The notes beneath the pieces were generated by a model. It was not told where the DNA came from. It did no database searches and worked only from the letters and a program-made list of their open reading frames with translations. This document shows, piece by piece, positions 31,686-40,597 of a stretch of DNA of 64,000 nucleotides. Within the stretch, counting starts at the first letter, position 1; each line of letters begins with the position of its first letter. The position numbers and the translations under genes are program-made. The stretch is from Gracilariopsis chorda (taxonomy: Eukaryota > Rhodophyta > Florideophyceae > Gracilariales > Gracilariaceae). The DNA lies in assembly GCA_003194525.1 (NCBI GenBank), contig NBIV01000239.1:1-64000 (forward strand), written 5' to 3'.

Positions 31686-34139
31686 TTACGGCTTAGTGTC
31701 CACCCTCACACTCTTCGTAGCTTCCTTCATAGCTTCATCGCCACCCCCTGGTCCTTCTTCCACGCCATTCTGCTCCTTTTCCTCACCGCCCTTCCGCCCA
31801 CCAACTTCCGCTTTCTGCTTGGCCTTAGCCCTATCCACTCCAGCTTCAGCACCAGCGGCATCGGTCCCCGCGGTCAAACCTTCCCCCGCAGCTCGACCTC
31901 CTTTCCGATCGTCCTCACTGATCGTGATCGGCTTGGGAGCGGGCTGGATGACCGTCTTACCGCCAGTCTCCGTGTGCTTCTCCGGCGGAGCAGCCGGGTC
32001 CAGAGTGGGGGAAGGCTCGGTTTTCCCTTCATCCTGAGTCTTGTTCCCATCCTTGGCCCCATCAGTCGCCTCACTCCCCTCGGGCGCAGCAGTTGCACCT
32101 TTAGCCTTCTCTGCCTCATCAGACCCCTTCACTGATGCAGCAGAGCCGTCTTCACGGGGCTTTACGTCACCTGCAGTACAGGAAACAGCCTCGGAAGGCT
32201 CGCCGCCAATTGGCGCCTTTTGCTCCTTGGCGTCGTCCACTTCCATGCGCTCGGTCTTTTGAGGCGCATCTTCCTTCTTAGCCGGCTCGGTTTTAGTTTC
32301 CGAGGCGGCCGTCGTGTCGACCTGCATGGCATCGCGAGGGTCTGACTGCGATTCGCCCTTGTGACCTTCCGACTTGGGCGCCTTGTCAGCGACAGGGGCA
32401 GAAGCAGCGGCGGCTTCGGAAGTGGGGGCAGCATTCTCAGCTTGCGTTTGCTGCTTGGCAGCATCTGATCCAGACTTCTGATGCGCCTTCTCCCCAAGAC
32501 CGGCGTCGTCCGGTACGTCGCCGTTCTCCTTACCTTCGTGCTTGTCCGGGGCAGGTGGAGTATCCGCAGCTCCCGATGCGGGAGTGGCACCTTCGGCATC
32601 AGCGTCAGCGGGGTCTGCCGGCGACGGTTTGCTGCTGCTAGGTGCGTTGTGCACGTATTCAACCACCTGCTTCTTCCAACTGCGGTACAAAGCGGCACAG
32701 TACGCAGACACGTTGGGCATATCCTTGCACATCTTACTCATGGTACGCACAAGGTTACCCGCCTGATGCTTGCGTAAGTCGTGCACAGCAACACGACTTT
32801 GATACACCCCCCTTAACAAGTCCGACAATTCACTTTGATAACGCACAACGTGCGCCTGAGCGTCGGAAACCTCATTAAGTAAACCAGCATATTCGTCGCG
32901 AATCTTGTTTTGTTCTTCCGTCAAGATGCGGCGCTTGTCATGAGCACGTTTCGCAGCTGCATCAAGTTTGTCAAACAGTTCCCGAATTGCTTTAACGCGA
33001 GCCTCAAATTCAGTGGAGTCGAATAGTGGAGCATCCCGATCCGGTGAGGGAGGCAGTTGTTCTAAAGAAATGGTATCCGTTTTAACAGGGGCAAACGAAA
33101 CAGTATGGCCCTTTTCACGTAGCTGATTGAGTGCGGCTTCTTTCCGCTGTAAACTTGCGGTAAGCTTGTCAAGATTGCGCTGCATGTCCGCGAGTTGAAG
33201 TTTCAAAGCTGCCACTTGTGCGGAGTCGGATTTGGACGGGGTGACTTTCCGACGAGATTCAGGTTGTGATGGAGTAGAAGATGGGGGAGCATGTCGGGAA
33301 TGACGTTGTGCACTAGAGGTAGATTGTGGGCGAGTGGTACGAGGGTTGAGCAATTGATGCTCTAGGTGATGCTCAGCGGATTTGCTGCGCTTCGGAGGTC
33401 GTCCCGGAGTTTTCGCCGACCCTGTGCTCTTGCGCTTCTTACGGGCGGATTTGGCTCCGGCCCGTGGGGTGCCTGCAGAGGAAGTGGAGGTGCGACGGTG
33501 GCCTTGTCGGGTGTGATGTTCTTCCGAGCTGTCACTGCCGATGTCCATGGGGTCTTCATCGTCGTGGGTGGTGTCCAATTTGGAGGTGGGTGCAGTTCGG
33601 CGACGGGATTGATCTGGAGGGTGACGATCACGGCGTTTACTGTCGCCTTCCTCGTCATCGTCTTCATCTTCACTGAGCAGGTCATCCTGACTCTTGTGGC
33701 GCAACTTCTTGACTAGATCCGTGGGCGGAACCGGTGGAGGCGGGACAGTGGAACCGGCATGCATGGATTTAAAAGCGCGCAGGGCGACTGAAATGGCTTC
33801 AATCTGTGCATCGGACCAGCGGTGGTTGCGGTGAACTCGAACGTACTTGAGCAGGTCGGGGTGAAATAGAACAATACGGTCAGCACGGACCCAGCCGCCA
33901 GTGTCCTCATTGGAGAATGTGCACCAGAAGGAGAGCGCGGAGCCGCCGCCAGCAGTCTCATGCATGCAGACGTGCTGTCCCTTGCGCTGCGGCTGGTGGG
34001 TCTGGTCGATGGTGGCGGGCCAGTAGGGGTAGGTGGAGTAGCGGCATAGAACAAGGTCGCCGAGTTGGAAGGGCTCATTTTGTTGCGGCGGCAGCTGCGG
34101 GCGCTGCGCCGCGACGCCGCGGTTCGGTTTGGAGCGCAT
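31686..34139 (-). CDS. PWWP-domain chromatin protein with TFIIS-N/IBD-like domain
   Basis: 817 residues from ATG 34139, intronless. Residues about 22-105 form a PWWP domain (LGDLVLCRYSTYPYWPA; the family signature reads PYWP here), which binds methylated histone tails and DNA. A low-complexity acidic and basic region with nuclear-signal-like KRKSTGSAKTPGRPPKRSK follows (GRPPK is an AT-hook). A leucine-rich coiled coil comes next, about residues 300-345. About residues 375-500 form a helical bundle ending RTMSKMCKDMPN and SWKKQVVEYV, which resembles the TFIIS N-terminal/LEDGF integrase-binding fold. The last 300 residues are disordered Ala/Glu/Lys/Pro-rich. The layout recalls HDGF/LEDGF transcription coactivators; orthology is inference. 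Divergent from the kinase gene, 290 bp between starts. Confidence 0.8.
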   Translation of the reverse strand: MRSKPNRGVAAQRPQLPPQQNEPFQLGDLVLCRYSTYPYWPATIDQTHQPQRKGQHVCMHETAGGGSALSFWCTFSNEDTGGWVRADRIVLFHPDLLKYVRVHRNHRWSDAQIEAISVALRAFKSMHAGSTVPPPPVPPTDLVKKLRHKSQDDLLSEDEDDDEEGDSKRRDRHPPDQSRRRTAPTSKLDTTHDDEDPMDIGSDSSEEHHTRQGHRRTSTSSAGTPRAGAKSARKKRKSTGSAKTPGRPPKRSKSAEHHLEHQLLNPRTTRPQSTSSAQRHSRHAPPSSTPSQPESRRKVTPSKSDSAQVAALKLQLADMQRNLDKLTASLQRKEAALNQLREKGHTVSFAPVKTDTISLEQLPPSPDRDAPLFDSTEFEARVKAIRELFDKLDAAAKRAHDKRRILTEEQNKIRDEYAGLLNEVSDAQAHVVRYQSELSDLLRGVYQSRVAVHDLRKHQAGNLVRTMSKMCKDMPNVSAYCAALYRSWKKQVVEYVHNAPSSSKPSPADPADADAEGATPASGAADTPPAPDKHEGKENGDVPDDAGLGEKAHQKSGSDAAKQQTQAENAAPTSEAAAASAPVADKAPKSEGHKGESQSDPRDAMQVDTTAASETKTEPAKKEDAPQKTERMEVDDAKEQKAPIGGEPSEAVSCTAGDVKPREDGSAASVKGSDEAEKAKGATAAPEGSEATDGAKDGNKTQDEGKTEPSPTLDPAAPPEKHTETGGKTVIQPAPKPITISEDDRKGGRAAGEGLTAGTDAAGAEAGVDRAKAKQKAEVGGRKGGEEKEQNGVEEGPGGGDEAMKEATKSVRVDTKP

Positions 34140-34429
34140 CGTCGCAACTAGCGCGTCGCCGCTGCCGTCTGCGCTCTGCTAGCGCGCCCCCCTTGAAAAG
34201 CACCTGCTGATTTCGCGCGCAAACTTGCCTCCCTTCCAATTTTGTACCCCAACGTGTCCGCGTGGCATCGTGGCCCAGTGTTCACCTGTACGCGTTTTCT
34301 CCGTGTCCACGTGGGGCAGAGGAGGCAAGTGCGCTTACAGACGGCGGCATATGTCGCGCGCGGTTTTAACATAAACCAGCGCGTGCCGTGCATTGGCGCC
34401 GCTCGCCCTCCGTAGACTCAACGCCCGCC
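34140..34429. promoter_or_regulatory. Divergent promoter region
   Basis: The 290 bp between the two divergent ATGs must hold both promoters. It is GC-rich, and CACGTGG (about 34309-34315) is a G-box-like CACGTG site. No clear TATA box was identified. Confidence 0.4.
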
Positions 34430-35224
34430 ATGCTGTACCCGATCCAGGTCGGCGGCCACCGAGCGATCCGCTCCGCGCCCACTCCAGACCGCGTGCTCAA
34501 GCCGCTCTCCCAGAAGGAGCTCGCCTTCTACCGCCGAATCACCGCTCCCGACCTCCACCCCCACCTGCACTGGCTCCGCAAGTACACCCCCGCCTTCTAC
34601 GGCACTGCAACCCTCCCCCAAAGCCCCTCCGCCATCTCCGACACCCCACAGCCCCCCGAGCAGTTTCTCGAGCTTGAAGACCTCAACTTCCCGTTCCGAA
34701 ATCCGTCCGTGCTCGACGTGAAGTTGGGATTTCGCCACTATGACGATGATGCCACTCCCGAGAAGCGTCTCCGCCAAATACAGAGTGCAAACTCCACCAC
34801 TACAGCAGAAACCGGCCTTGTCATCTGCGGCATGAGAACGTTCAAGAGCAGTGTTCCAGAAACCTGTTCTAAGCACTTTGGAAAAACTCTCAAGCCACAC
34901 CAACTTCCCGACGCTCTCTATTGGTTTTTCCACGACGGAACCAGCTTGCAACGGACCCAGATGCAACAAGTGCTTTCCTCTCTGCGGGCCCTCCGCTCTC
35001 ACTTCGCTTCCCAAACCTCCTTCTTTTTCTATTCATCTTCACTTCTAATCGTCTACGATTCCAACCCCCCGGCTTCCGACGTCCGTATGATCGATTTCGC
35101 CCATACCGTGCCATCCGAAGGTCATCCCGATACCGGCTACTTGAAAGCGTTGGATAACCTCATAACCGTCTTGGAAACCGCGCTGCAACTGCCACATGCC
35201 CCGAATCTTCCCTCTAACGAATGA
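34430..35224 (+). CDS. Inositol polyphosphate multikinase family kinase
   Basis: 264 residues from the first ATG of the frame (34430); upstream in-frame codons have no ATG. The N terminus has the family QVGGH motif (residues 6-10) and VLKPLSQKELAFY, which carries the ATP-contacting Lys region. The inositol-phosphate-binding PxxxDxKxG signature reads PSVLDVKLG (92-100), then DDDATPEKR. SSLL (203-206) and the metal-binding IDFAH (221-225) complete the set, with DTGYLKALDNL near the end. These enzymes phosphorylate Ins(1,4,5)P3 and related inositol phosphates. Length fits a compact IPMK. No calmodulin-binding extension is seen, so IP3 3-kinase or IP6 kinase are less likely. Confidence 0.9.
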   Translation: MLYPIQVGGHRAIRSAPTPDRVLKPLSQKELAFYRRITAPDLHPHLHWLRKYTPAFYGTATLPQSPSAISDTPQPPEQFLELEDLNFPFRNPSVLDVKLGFRHYDDDATPEKRLRQIQSANSTTTAETGLVICGMRTFKSSVPETCSKHFGKTLKPHQLPDALYWFFHDGTSLQRTQMQQVLSSLRALRSHFASQTSFFFYSSSLLIVYDSNPPASDVRMIDFAHTVPSEGHPDTGYLKALDNLITVLETALQLPHAPNLPSNE

Positions 35225-35684
35225 CTCGTCGAAATTTGCCCACATTCATTGTGACGTGGCAGCATTCCCAGTACCTCCTCCGTAACAACCGCTCACTTCA
35301 CGTGTCTCTTTCTGTTACACTTCAAGTCCATACCTGTTTCCGGTAGATGCCCCACGTCACACACATTTCCCACGCAACCTCAAGAATCCGCTTTTCCGTT
35401 TTTTGAGAACCACTTGTTTACATCAATGCACTTCCTGTAGTTCTGCTTTGTTTTCGTCACCTGCCTGCTATTTTCGTTTTCATTAAACAAAATTCTTCCT
35501 GATTTTCAAGCTCACATCCACAGTGTAGTATTCTTTACCAGTAAAAAGGTGTGGACTGTCTCTGTTGCTGGTTGCCCGCGCCCTCACCGCAATATCTCGC
35601 CATCAGCCTGTCTCTTACTCAACTCCAATCACAAAAACCTACCCCTCTTGGACACCACGGCTAGCTCGGACCTAATTGCAAACA
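35225..35684. other. Intergenic, no gene seen
   Basis: Pyrimidine-rich sequence downstream of the kinase gene, presumably its 3' UTR and terminator region. No polyadenylation signal is certain. Confidence 0.4.
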
Positions 35685-35975
35685 ATGCTTGGCAAAATAT
35701 CATATCCACTTCCAGAGGATCATTTCCATTATGCAGCGCGCGGTCCATACATCCATTTCGCTGTACTTATTTGCTGTGCTTGTTTCTTCCGCAGACACAC
35801 CTTTGCGATCAACCACCGAGGAATGAGGGGAGGTCACAGGTTTCTAAAATCTCTGCTGCGATCAGCATTGACCCGAGCCAGCTCTCAACCTTTCATACAC
35901 GTTGAGAACCAAGGCCATCTGAAAAGAACACCACCGCAGGAAAACGAGAGCGGGAATGATTCTAAGAGAAGTTAG
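35685..35975 (+). CDS. Small hypothetical protein
   Basis: 96 codons from ATG 35685 (context AACAATGC). The product has one hydrophobic stretch (IHFAVLICCACFF), then a basic segment and a polar C-terminal tail. No family recognised. It could be a small membrane protein or a chance frame; nothing adjoining supports expression. Confidence 0.2.
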   Translation: MLGKISYPLPEDHFHYAARGPYIHFAVLICCACFFRRHTFAINHRGMRGGHRFLKSLLRSALTRASSQPFIHVENQGHLKRTPPQENESGNDSKRS

Positions 35976-37473
35976 TACTCAGATTAAACACGCCGAAGGC
36001 GAAGACAAGTTGTACATATGAGTGCAGAACATTTTTCATGAAACCAAGTGAGCGCGCAGGTCTAGGCTCAAAAAGGCAATTTCCGCAACCACCATCGTGT
36101 TTGAAATACACAACCAAAAGCATATATCCTTCTTCAAAGAATCCAGCTGTAAAATACTGGAGGGTTTTCACTCAGATGAAGCGCTTCTTTCCTGTTTGGT
36201 ACTGACTGATGCGTCTGCGGAGTTTTAGCGGTCAGAACTGCATTGTAGATGGAGGAAAAGGCGCTTGCCAGGGAAGTAAAGAAGAAAAAAATGGGAGTCC
36301 AAAACAAAATGAGTGATGAAGAGAAAAGAAAAAGAAAGCAAGAGTGTGAGGCAAGCAGCAAAAGATGTCCTTGGTCGTGCTCCTCATTCCCCATGAGCTC
36401 TTCCGTCCCATTGCGCTTATGACACCGCCAATGTTTATATTCATAGCTCAGCTGTGCGGACGTTAAATCTTTTACATCTACACTGCCGGTACCTTGGTAA
36501 CCCTTTAGCTGCCGACAGTGTAGGTAGTCCTCTATCTACTAACAGCAGACAGTTAATAACTGTTCGTACAGTAGTAGAAACTATTCTGCAGTGTCGCATT
36601 TTCCGATTAGGTTTTCAGAATCGACCCAATGACCTCTCATGATTTGTGTGTTTCTGGAATGGGCAGAGAGGCTGCCGTTCTACTCTTGGTACCGTTGAAG
36701 TCGATGCGTTTGCTCTCTTATTTATACTGGAAGTGTCACGAGGTAGACTCGATTCTTCATGCTTTGAATCAATGTCGAATGTCGGAATCGTGGTTCTTGC
36801 GTCAAAAACGAAGTTAATGTTCGTGTACATGCGTTATAGCTGATGAAAGCTAAAGGAACATACGAGTCGATCCACCCTGTCTTTGGAGCTACGGACGCTG
36901 CAGGAATGGTAGACTATTGCTCCAACAAGAGTACTACGGAAGATCCTGCTCTGGACAGCGATTCATTACGAATTCAGCTTAACCTGTACACGGATGAATA
37001 TGCTATCATCCTCTGAAACACTGAGCAAAGAGGGCAACGGCGCATAGAGAGTCCTCCATGCTTCACTGGTTTTCCGACGAAGACATTGCAGACAACATTT
37101 CTCCTTCATAGATGATAGCATGCTGCATTGAAAGAGTGAGATTGACCACACATGCGGATCTACGTGTAAGACTATCCTCGGTATCAAATTGATTGTAGAC
37201 AAACCATGTAAACCCCGAAAGCTTGAAGACGTGGAATCCGTGGATGCGCAAGTGCAGTAGTAAACTACCAACCCATATCTTTCCATGGAGAAATTCTCAA
37301 CCACAGCTGAAATTGTGCGAGGTCGCTGTATTTTCCAAGGTCTACGAAGCGCCCCCATGTGAAACAGGACTGAACAACAACGAAAATCTGCTCAAGAACC
37401 AGTACTACGAGATATTTAGTTTCAAGCACAGGCATACTGTGCACGAATTATGTAACTCCCAAGCATGATATAA
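35976..37473. other. Intergenic or decayed region, no gene supported
   Basis: Several frames of 60-130 codons overlap on both strands with no domain. 36646-36840 (plus) and 37223-37468 (plus) have the look of decayed coding DNA but match nothing I recognise. The right end, ATAAGAGCAT, holds the Harbinger target duplication TAA. Confidence 0.35.
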
Positions 37474-37501
37474 GAGCATGTCTATTCGTCGTGGTAAATT
37501 T
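37474..37501 (+). repeat. Left terminal inverted repeat, Harbinger
   Basis: GAGCATGTCTATTCG, then TCGTGGTAAATTT. Pairs with 45463-45489 with one mismatch in the first 15 bases. Confidence 0.85.
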
Positions 37502-37560
37502 GTATTTCTGAAAATATAGCTTCACAGGTAGTATCTATTCGAGAGGTTATCTCCAAATTT

Positions 37561-37631
37561 GGTGGCTAAATGAGTCAATTTATATGTAAACGTGGGCTGA
37601 AATACATATGGATTTACTCATTTAGCCACTT
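37561..37631. repeat. Subterminal palindrome, Harbinger
   Basis: GTGGCTAAATGAGT (37562-37575) pairs perfectly with 37616-37629, and the pairing extends imperfectly inward for about 27 bp in total around a loop of about 18 nt. Confidence 0.8.
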
Positions 37632-37834
37632 GCATGCTACTTTTTGTACCAACAAGAAGCCACCAACTGGCAATCACAGCAATGACCCCAAGCAGTTCGT
37701 GGACCCTTCCCACGGAAAATACAGTACCATCTCAACCCCCTTCATCGCTCCCAACCTTTGACTACGCTCTCCTCTCTCTTGGCCCTTTCCGGACTACCCC
37801 CGTGAATCTATCTGCTACCTACATTTGCATCTAA

Positions 37835-38770
37835 ATGGCGGGAAAAGGCAACAACTTTACGCCCGTAGAAGACCTGGCCTTAGCCAAAGCGTGGCTGAGC
37901 TGCTCTCGCCGCACGCTCGACCAGAACGCCGAAACCTTTTGGGCCGACGTCGCCCTCGCCTTCTCCAACCAGCTGAAAGTTGTCGGCCCCCACTCGCAGG
38001 CTAGTCTAAGTTGCCGCTGGACGCTCTTGCAGCGCGTCACGCAGAAGTACTTCGCTGCAAACCATCTGTACCGGGCCAACATCCCGTCCGGGGAGACGGA
38101 AGACGACACGCTCCGCAACATAATGACGCTGTACCGCAAGAAGAACAAGACAATCAAGGATGGAAAGACTCGTCTCGCGCCGGCGCTCAAATGTCTCGAC
38201 GCCATGATGCTACTCTCCAAGCACCCAAAGTTCTCTCAGAGGGTCGGAGGTGGCTCTTCCTCATCTGGATTGGGCTACCACGACAGCCAGCAGGGAGAGA
38301 GCGAAGTGAGCCTTCTAAACACGTCTAGCTTTCAGAGCGGGGCCCGTGTGCTCCCCGATGAGCACGTTAAGGCGGGCAATGTCTGCATGCAAGGTCCGTC
38401 AGCAAACCGCCCCCTAGGAAGGAAGCGGCAGAAGTACGCTGACGCAATCGAAGCCGGCTCATTCAAGATGTCTGCGTCTATTGAAGGCGTGAGCGCTGCA
38501 ATCCGCAGCAGTGCCAAAACTCGTGCCCACGCCGCAGCAGTGGCTATCAAGTTCAAGATATTGTCGAAGATGTCGCTACCGCCGGATGAGATGAGCAGAA
38601 GGTTGGACAAGCTCCTGATGGAGGCGGATGGCACTGGCAGCGCGGTGGGCTGTCCTGTTTGCTTGAATACACCACAAGAAGGAGGCATGGGTCCCGATGC
38701 ACTCAATCGGGCGACCGAGGAGGCCATAGAGACGGTTGGGGCGGAGGCGACGGAAGAAGAAGATGTGTAA
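37835..38770 (+). CDS. Harbinger Myb/SANT-like DNA-binding protein
   Basis: 311 residues from ATG 37835, uninterrupted. The N-terminal 110 residues form the Myb/SANT-like fold of Harbinger ORF1 proteins: EDLALAKAWLSCS, a middle helix with SCRWTLLQR, and the conserved NIPSGETEDDTLRNIMTLYRKKN. A Ser-rich linker, an RKRQK basic cluster (possible nuclear signal) and a helical C terminus follow. A late Cys pair (CPVCLN) is present. In known systems this protein carries the transposase to the nucleus and binds the subterminal repeats. It is convergent with the transposase. The frame is intact although its partner is dead, so it could act on other copies or be retained by chance. Confidence 0.8.
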   Translation: MAGKGNNFTPVEDLALAKAWLSCSRRTLDQNAETFWADVALAFSNQLKVVGPHSQASLSCRWTLLQRVTQKYFAANHLYRANIPSGETEDDTLRNIMTLYRKKNKTIKDGKTRLAPALKCLDAMMLLSKHPKFSQRVGGGSSSSGLGYHDSQQGESEVSLLNTSSFQSGARVLPDEHVKAGNVCMQGPSANRPLGRKRQKYADAIEAGSFKMSASIEGVSAAIRSSAKTRAHAAAVAIKFKILSKMSLPPDEMSRRLDKLLMEADGTGSAVGCPVCLNTPQEGGMGPDALNRATEEAIETVGAEATEEEDV

Positions 38771-38926
38771 TGGGTTTTCGTGTTGCAATCGCCGCGCAAA
38801 TGCAAGTGGTGCGCGCGAAGCGCGCAGCGAGGGCAACAATCCTTTACTCGAGCCCGACTCCAAACCTACTCTATAGATGCGCGCTGATCAACTCGTTAAG
38901 CTGCGCGTGCGCATCTCTACTACAGA

Positions 38927-40230
38927 CTAGCTCATTACTTGTAAAAGCCCAGCTAGTCCCGTCGGTATCTCCCTCGAACCCTCCACACCACCCTGTATAG
39001 TGCCTTCGCTTGCGTCTACAGTAGGTGAATTGAAGAATTCCTCCACCAATTCCAGTTCTGCAAACAAAACCCCGTGCTCATCAACCTCATCGGACAGCTC
39101 GCCGTCTACCTGCATCTTCAAAATCATATTGTGAATGATAATGCATACGTTACTGATGAGTATGATCTCTTCATCAGACCACTCATGACGCTCCTGCCGC
39201 AGAATGCGAAAGCGCCCTTGTAAGCACCCGAATAGTCTTTCAATGTCATTACGCACCGCTTCCTGACGCTTCGTCATGTGCAGCTCGCGCTCGTTCGTTG
39301 GGGCGTGATTGGGCCCGACGAAGATAGCCCAGTCTGGGTAGATGCCGTCCACTAGAATGTACAGCAGCTATGCCGGCACCTGTCCATTGAGCGTGTAACC
39401 CTCTGGAAGCGTCATCCGACGCTTGTTTGAAAGGATGTCGTTCATCAACGGGCTGTTATCCAGCACCGTGATGTCGTTATTGGTACCACAGCGGCCCGCA
39501 TACCAGTGCCAACAGTAGAAGTCACGGTCACATAATGCCTCTGCACTGATTGTAGCGAGCTTCTTTTCTTTAGGATTGTAGTATTGTCCCTTTTATGCAC
39601 GGGGACAGTTCTTTTACTTGATATGCATACAGTCCAAACAACAAATACAACCGGCGAATCCTGTAGACTCATACTTCGCTACGATTCCTCTCAATTCGTC
39701 GAGTGTAGGTTCACGGTTTAAAAAGGTAGGAGCAAAACGGCTTACTACAGCTTCTAGAAATATATGGACGTACTGCCTTTGTGACTTCGGGCTCATACGA
39801 GCCATATCGTCCATCTGATTGTATGACATCCCGTTACCAAGACGACTTAGGCTGCAGAGTATCTTCTGATGGCTACTGTGGCCTGTTCTCCCGGACACTA
39901 CCCGTAGCTGGCCAAGCCGCGCGTCTTGTTGTACCAGTTCGTCATGCGACCTCCAGTACAGCTTGAGAGGTATGCCAAAGACGTTGCGAAACTTGGCGGC
40001 AGGGTACACTGGATTCTGTGAGAGTTAGTCGCTGAACCATGTGCAGGGTCCATGATTGAGATTGCGGGACCCCTTAGTTCTTCCTGCACGCCTTGGCCCT
40101 GTCTCCCTCGAGCAGTTGGCAACTGCAGCCGCGCAGCCAATCAGTGCGAGGGCATCAGCGTTGTGGCCGTCGTCGATGAGGCCATCGATGAGGGCGTTCA
40201 GGTGGTCGGAGGACGACGATTCCTCGCAGT
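38927..40230 (-). pseudogene. Harbinger DDE transposase, four nonsense codons
   Basis: A single minus-strand frame begins at the likely start MEHCEESSSS (ATG about 40230) and ends at TGA or TAA near 38927. It has four internal stops and no frameshift: 40025-40027, 39614-39616, 39593-39595 and 39368-39370. Landmarks of the DDE_Tnp_4 nuclease are all readable: the N-terminal KGSRNLNHGPCTW region, first Asp in CICCLDCMHI, second Asp in ITVLDNSPLM, VDGIYPDWAIFV and the Glu in NDIERLFGCLQGRF. The frame at 40025 reads D-stop-L where relatives carry D-Y-L. The copia insertion lies about 60 bp upstream of this start. Confidence 0.8.
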
Positions 40231-40291
40231 GCTCCATGTTGCGGGTGGGGCGTCTTGGAGGAGCTACGATGCATTTTGTGGTAGGTACTGT

Positions 40292-40572
40292 TATCGGTTG
40301 GACCTCTTTCAAGTGTGAGAAGTCCATCACGTATACGCAGTGTGGGGAGGTTCTCCGGTGAACAACTTGAGGAGTGGTACAGTCTGAGTCGGCACAAGAC
40401 CTTGCCGGGAGTCCTCCTCTTGAGTCTCCTGTGGGTGGGCTTTACTTAAGTAGGGATACTAGGCGACCTATCGGCTATTAGGATCGACTAAACACGTACT
40501 CTAAACTCCTACGACGCTTGTCAGTTGTACGTCATCGGCTTGCGTCGTGTGCTTTTTGTACGTGTTTTCACA
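40292..40572 (-). repeat. 3' LTR of copia
   Basis: 281 bp, TGTGAAAAC on the coding strand to CCGATA. Identical by eye to 44992-45272. A G-run (40575-40580) just inside is the likely polypurine tract. Confidence 0.92.
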
Positions 40573-40597
40573 CACCCCCCGGTCGATGTAGTATCTC

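Noticed and set aside
33366-33716. Plus-strand frames of 70-116 codons within the PWWP gene
   Set aside because: Antisense to the PWWP frame in low-complexity GC-rich DNA.
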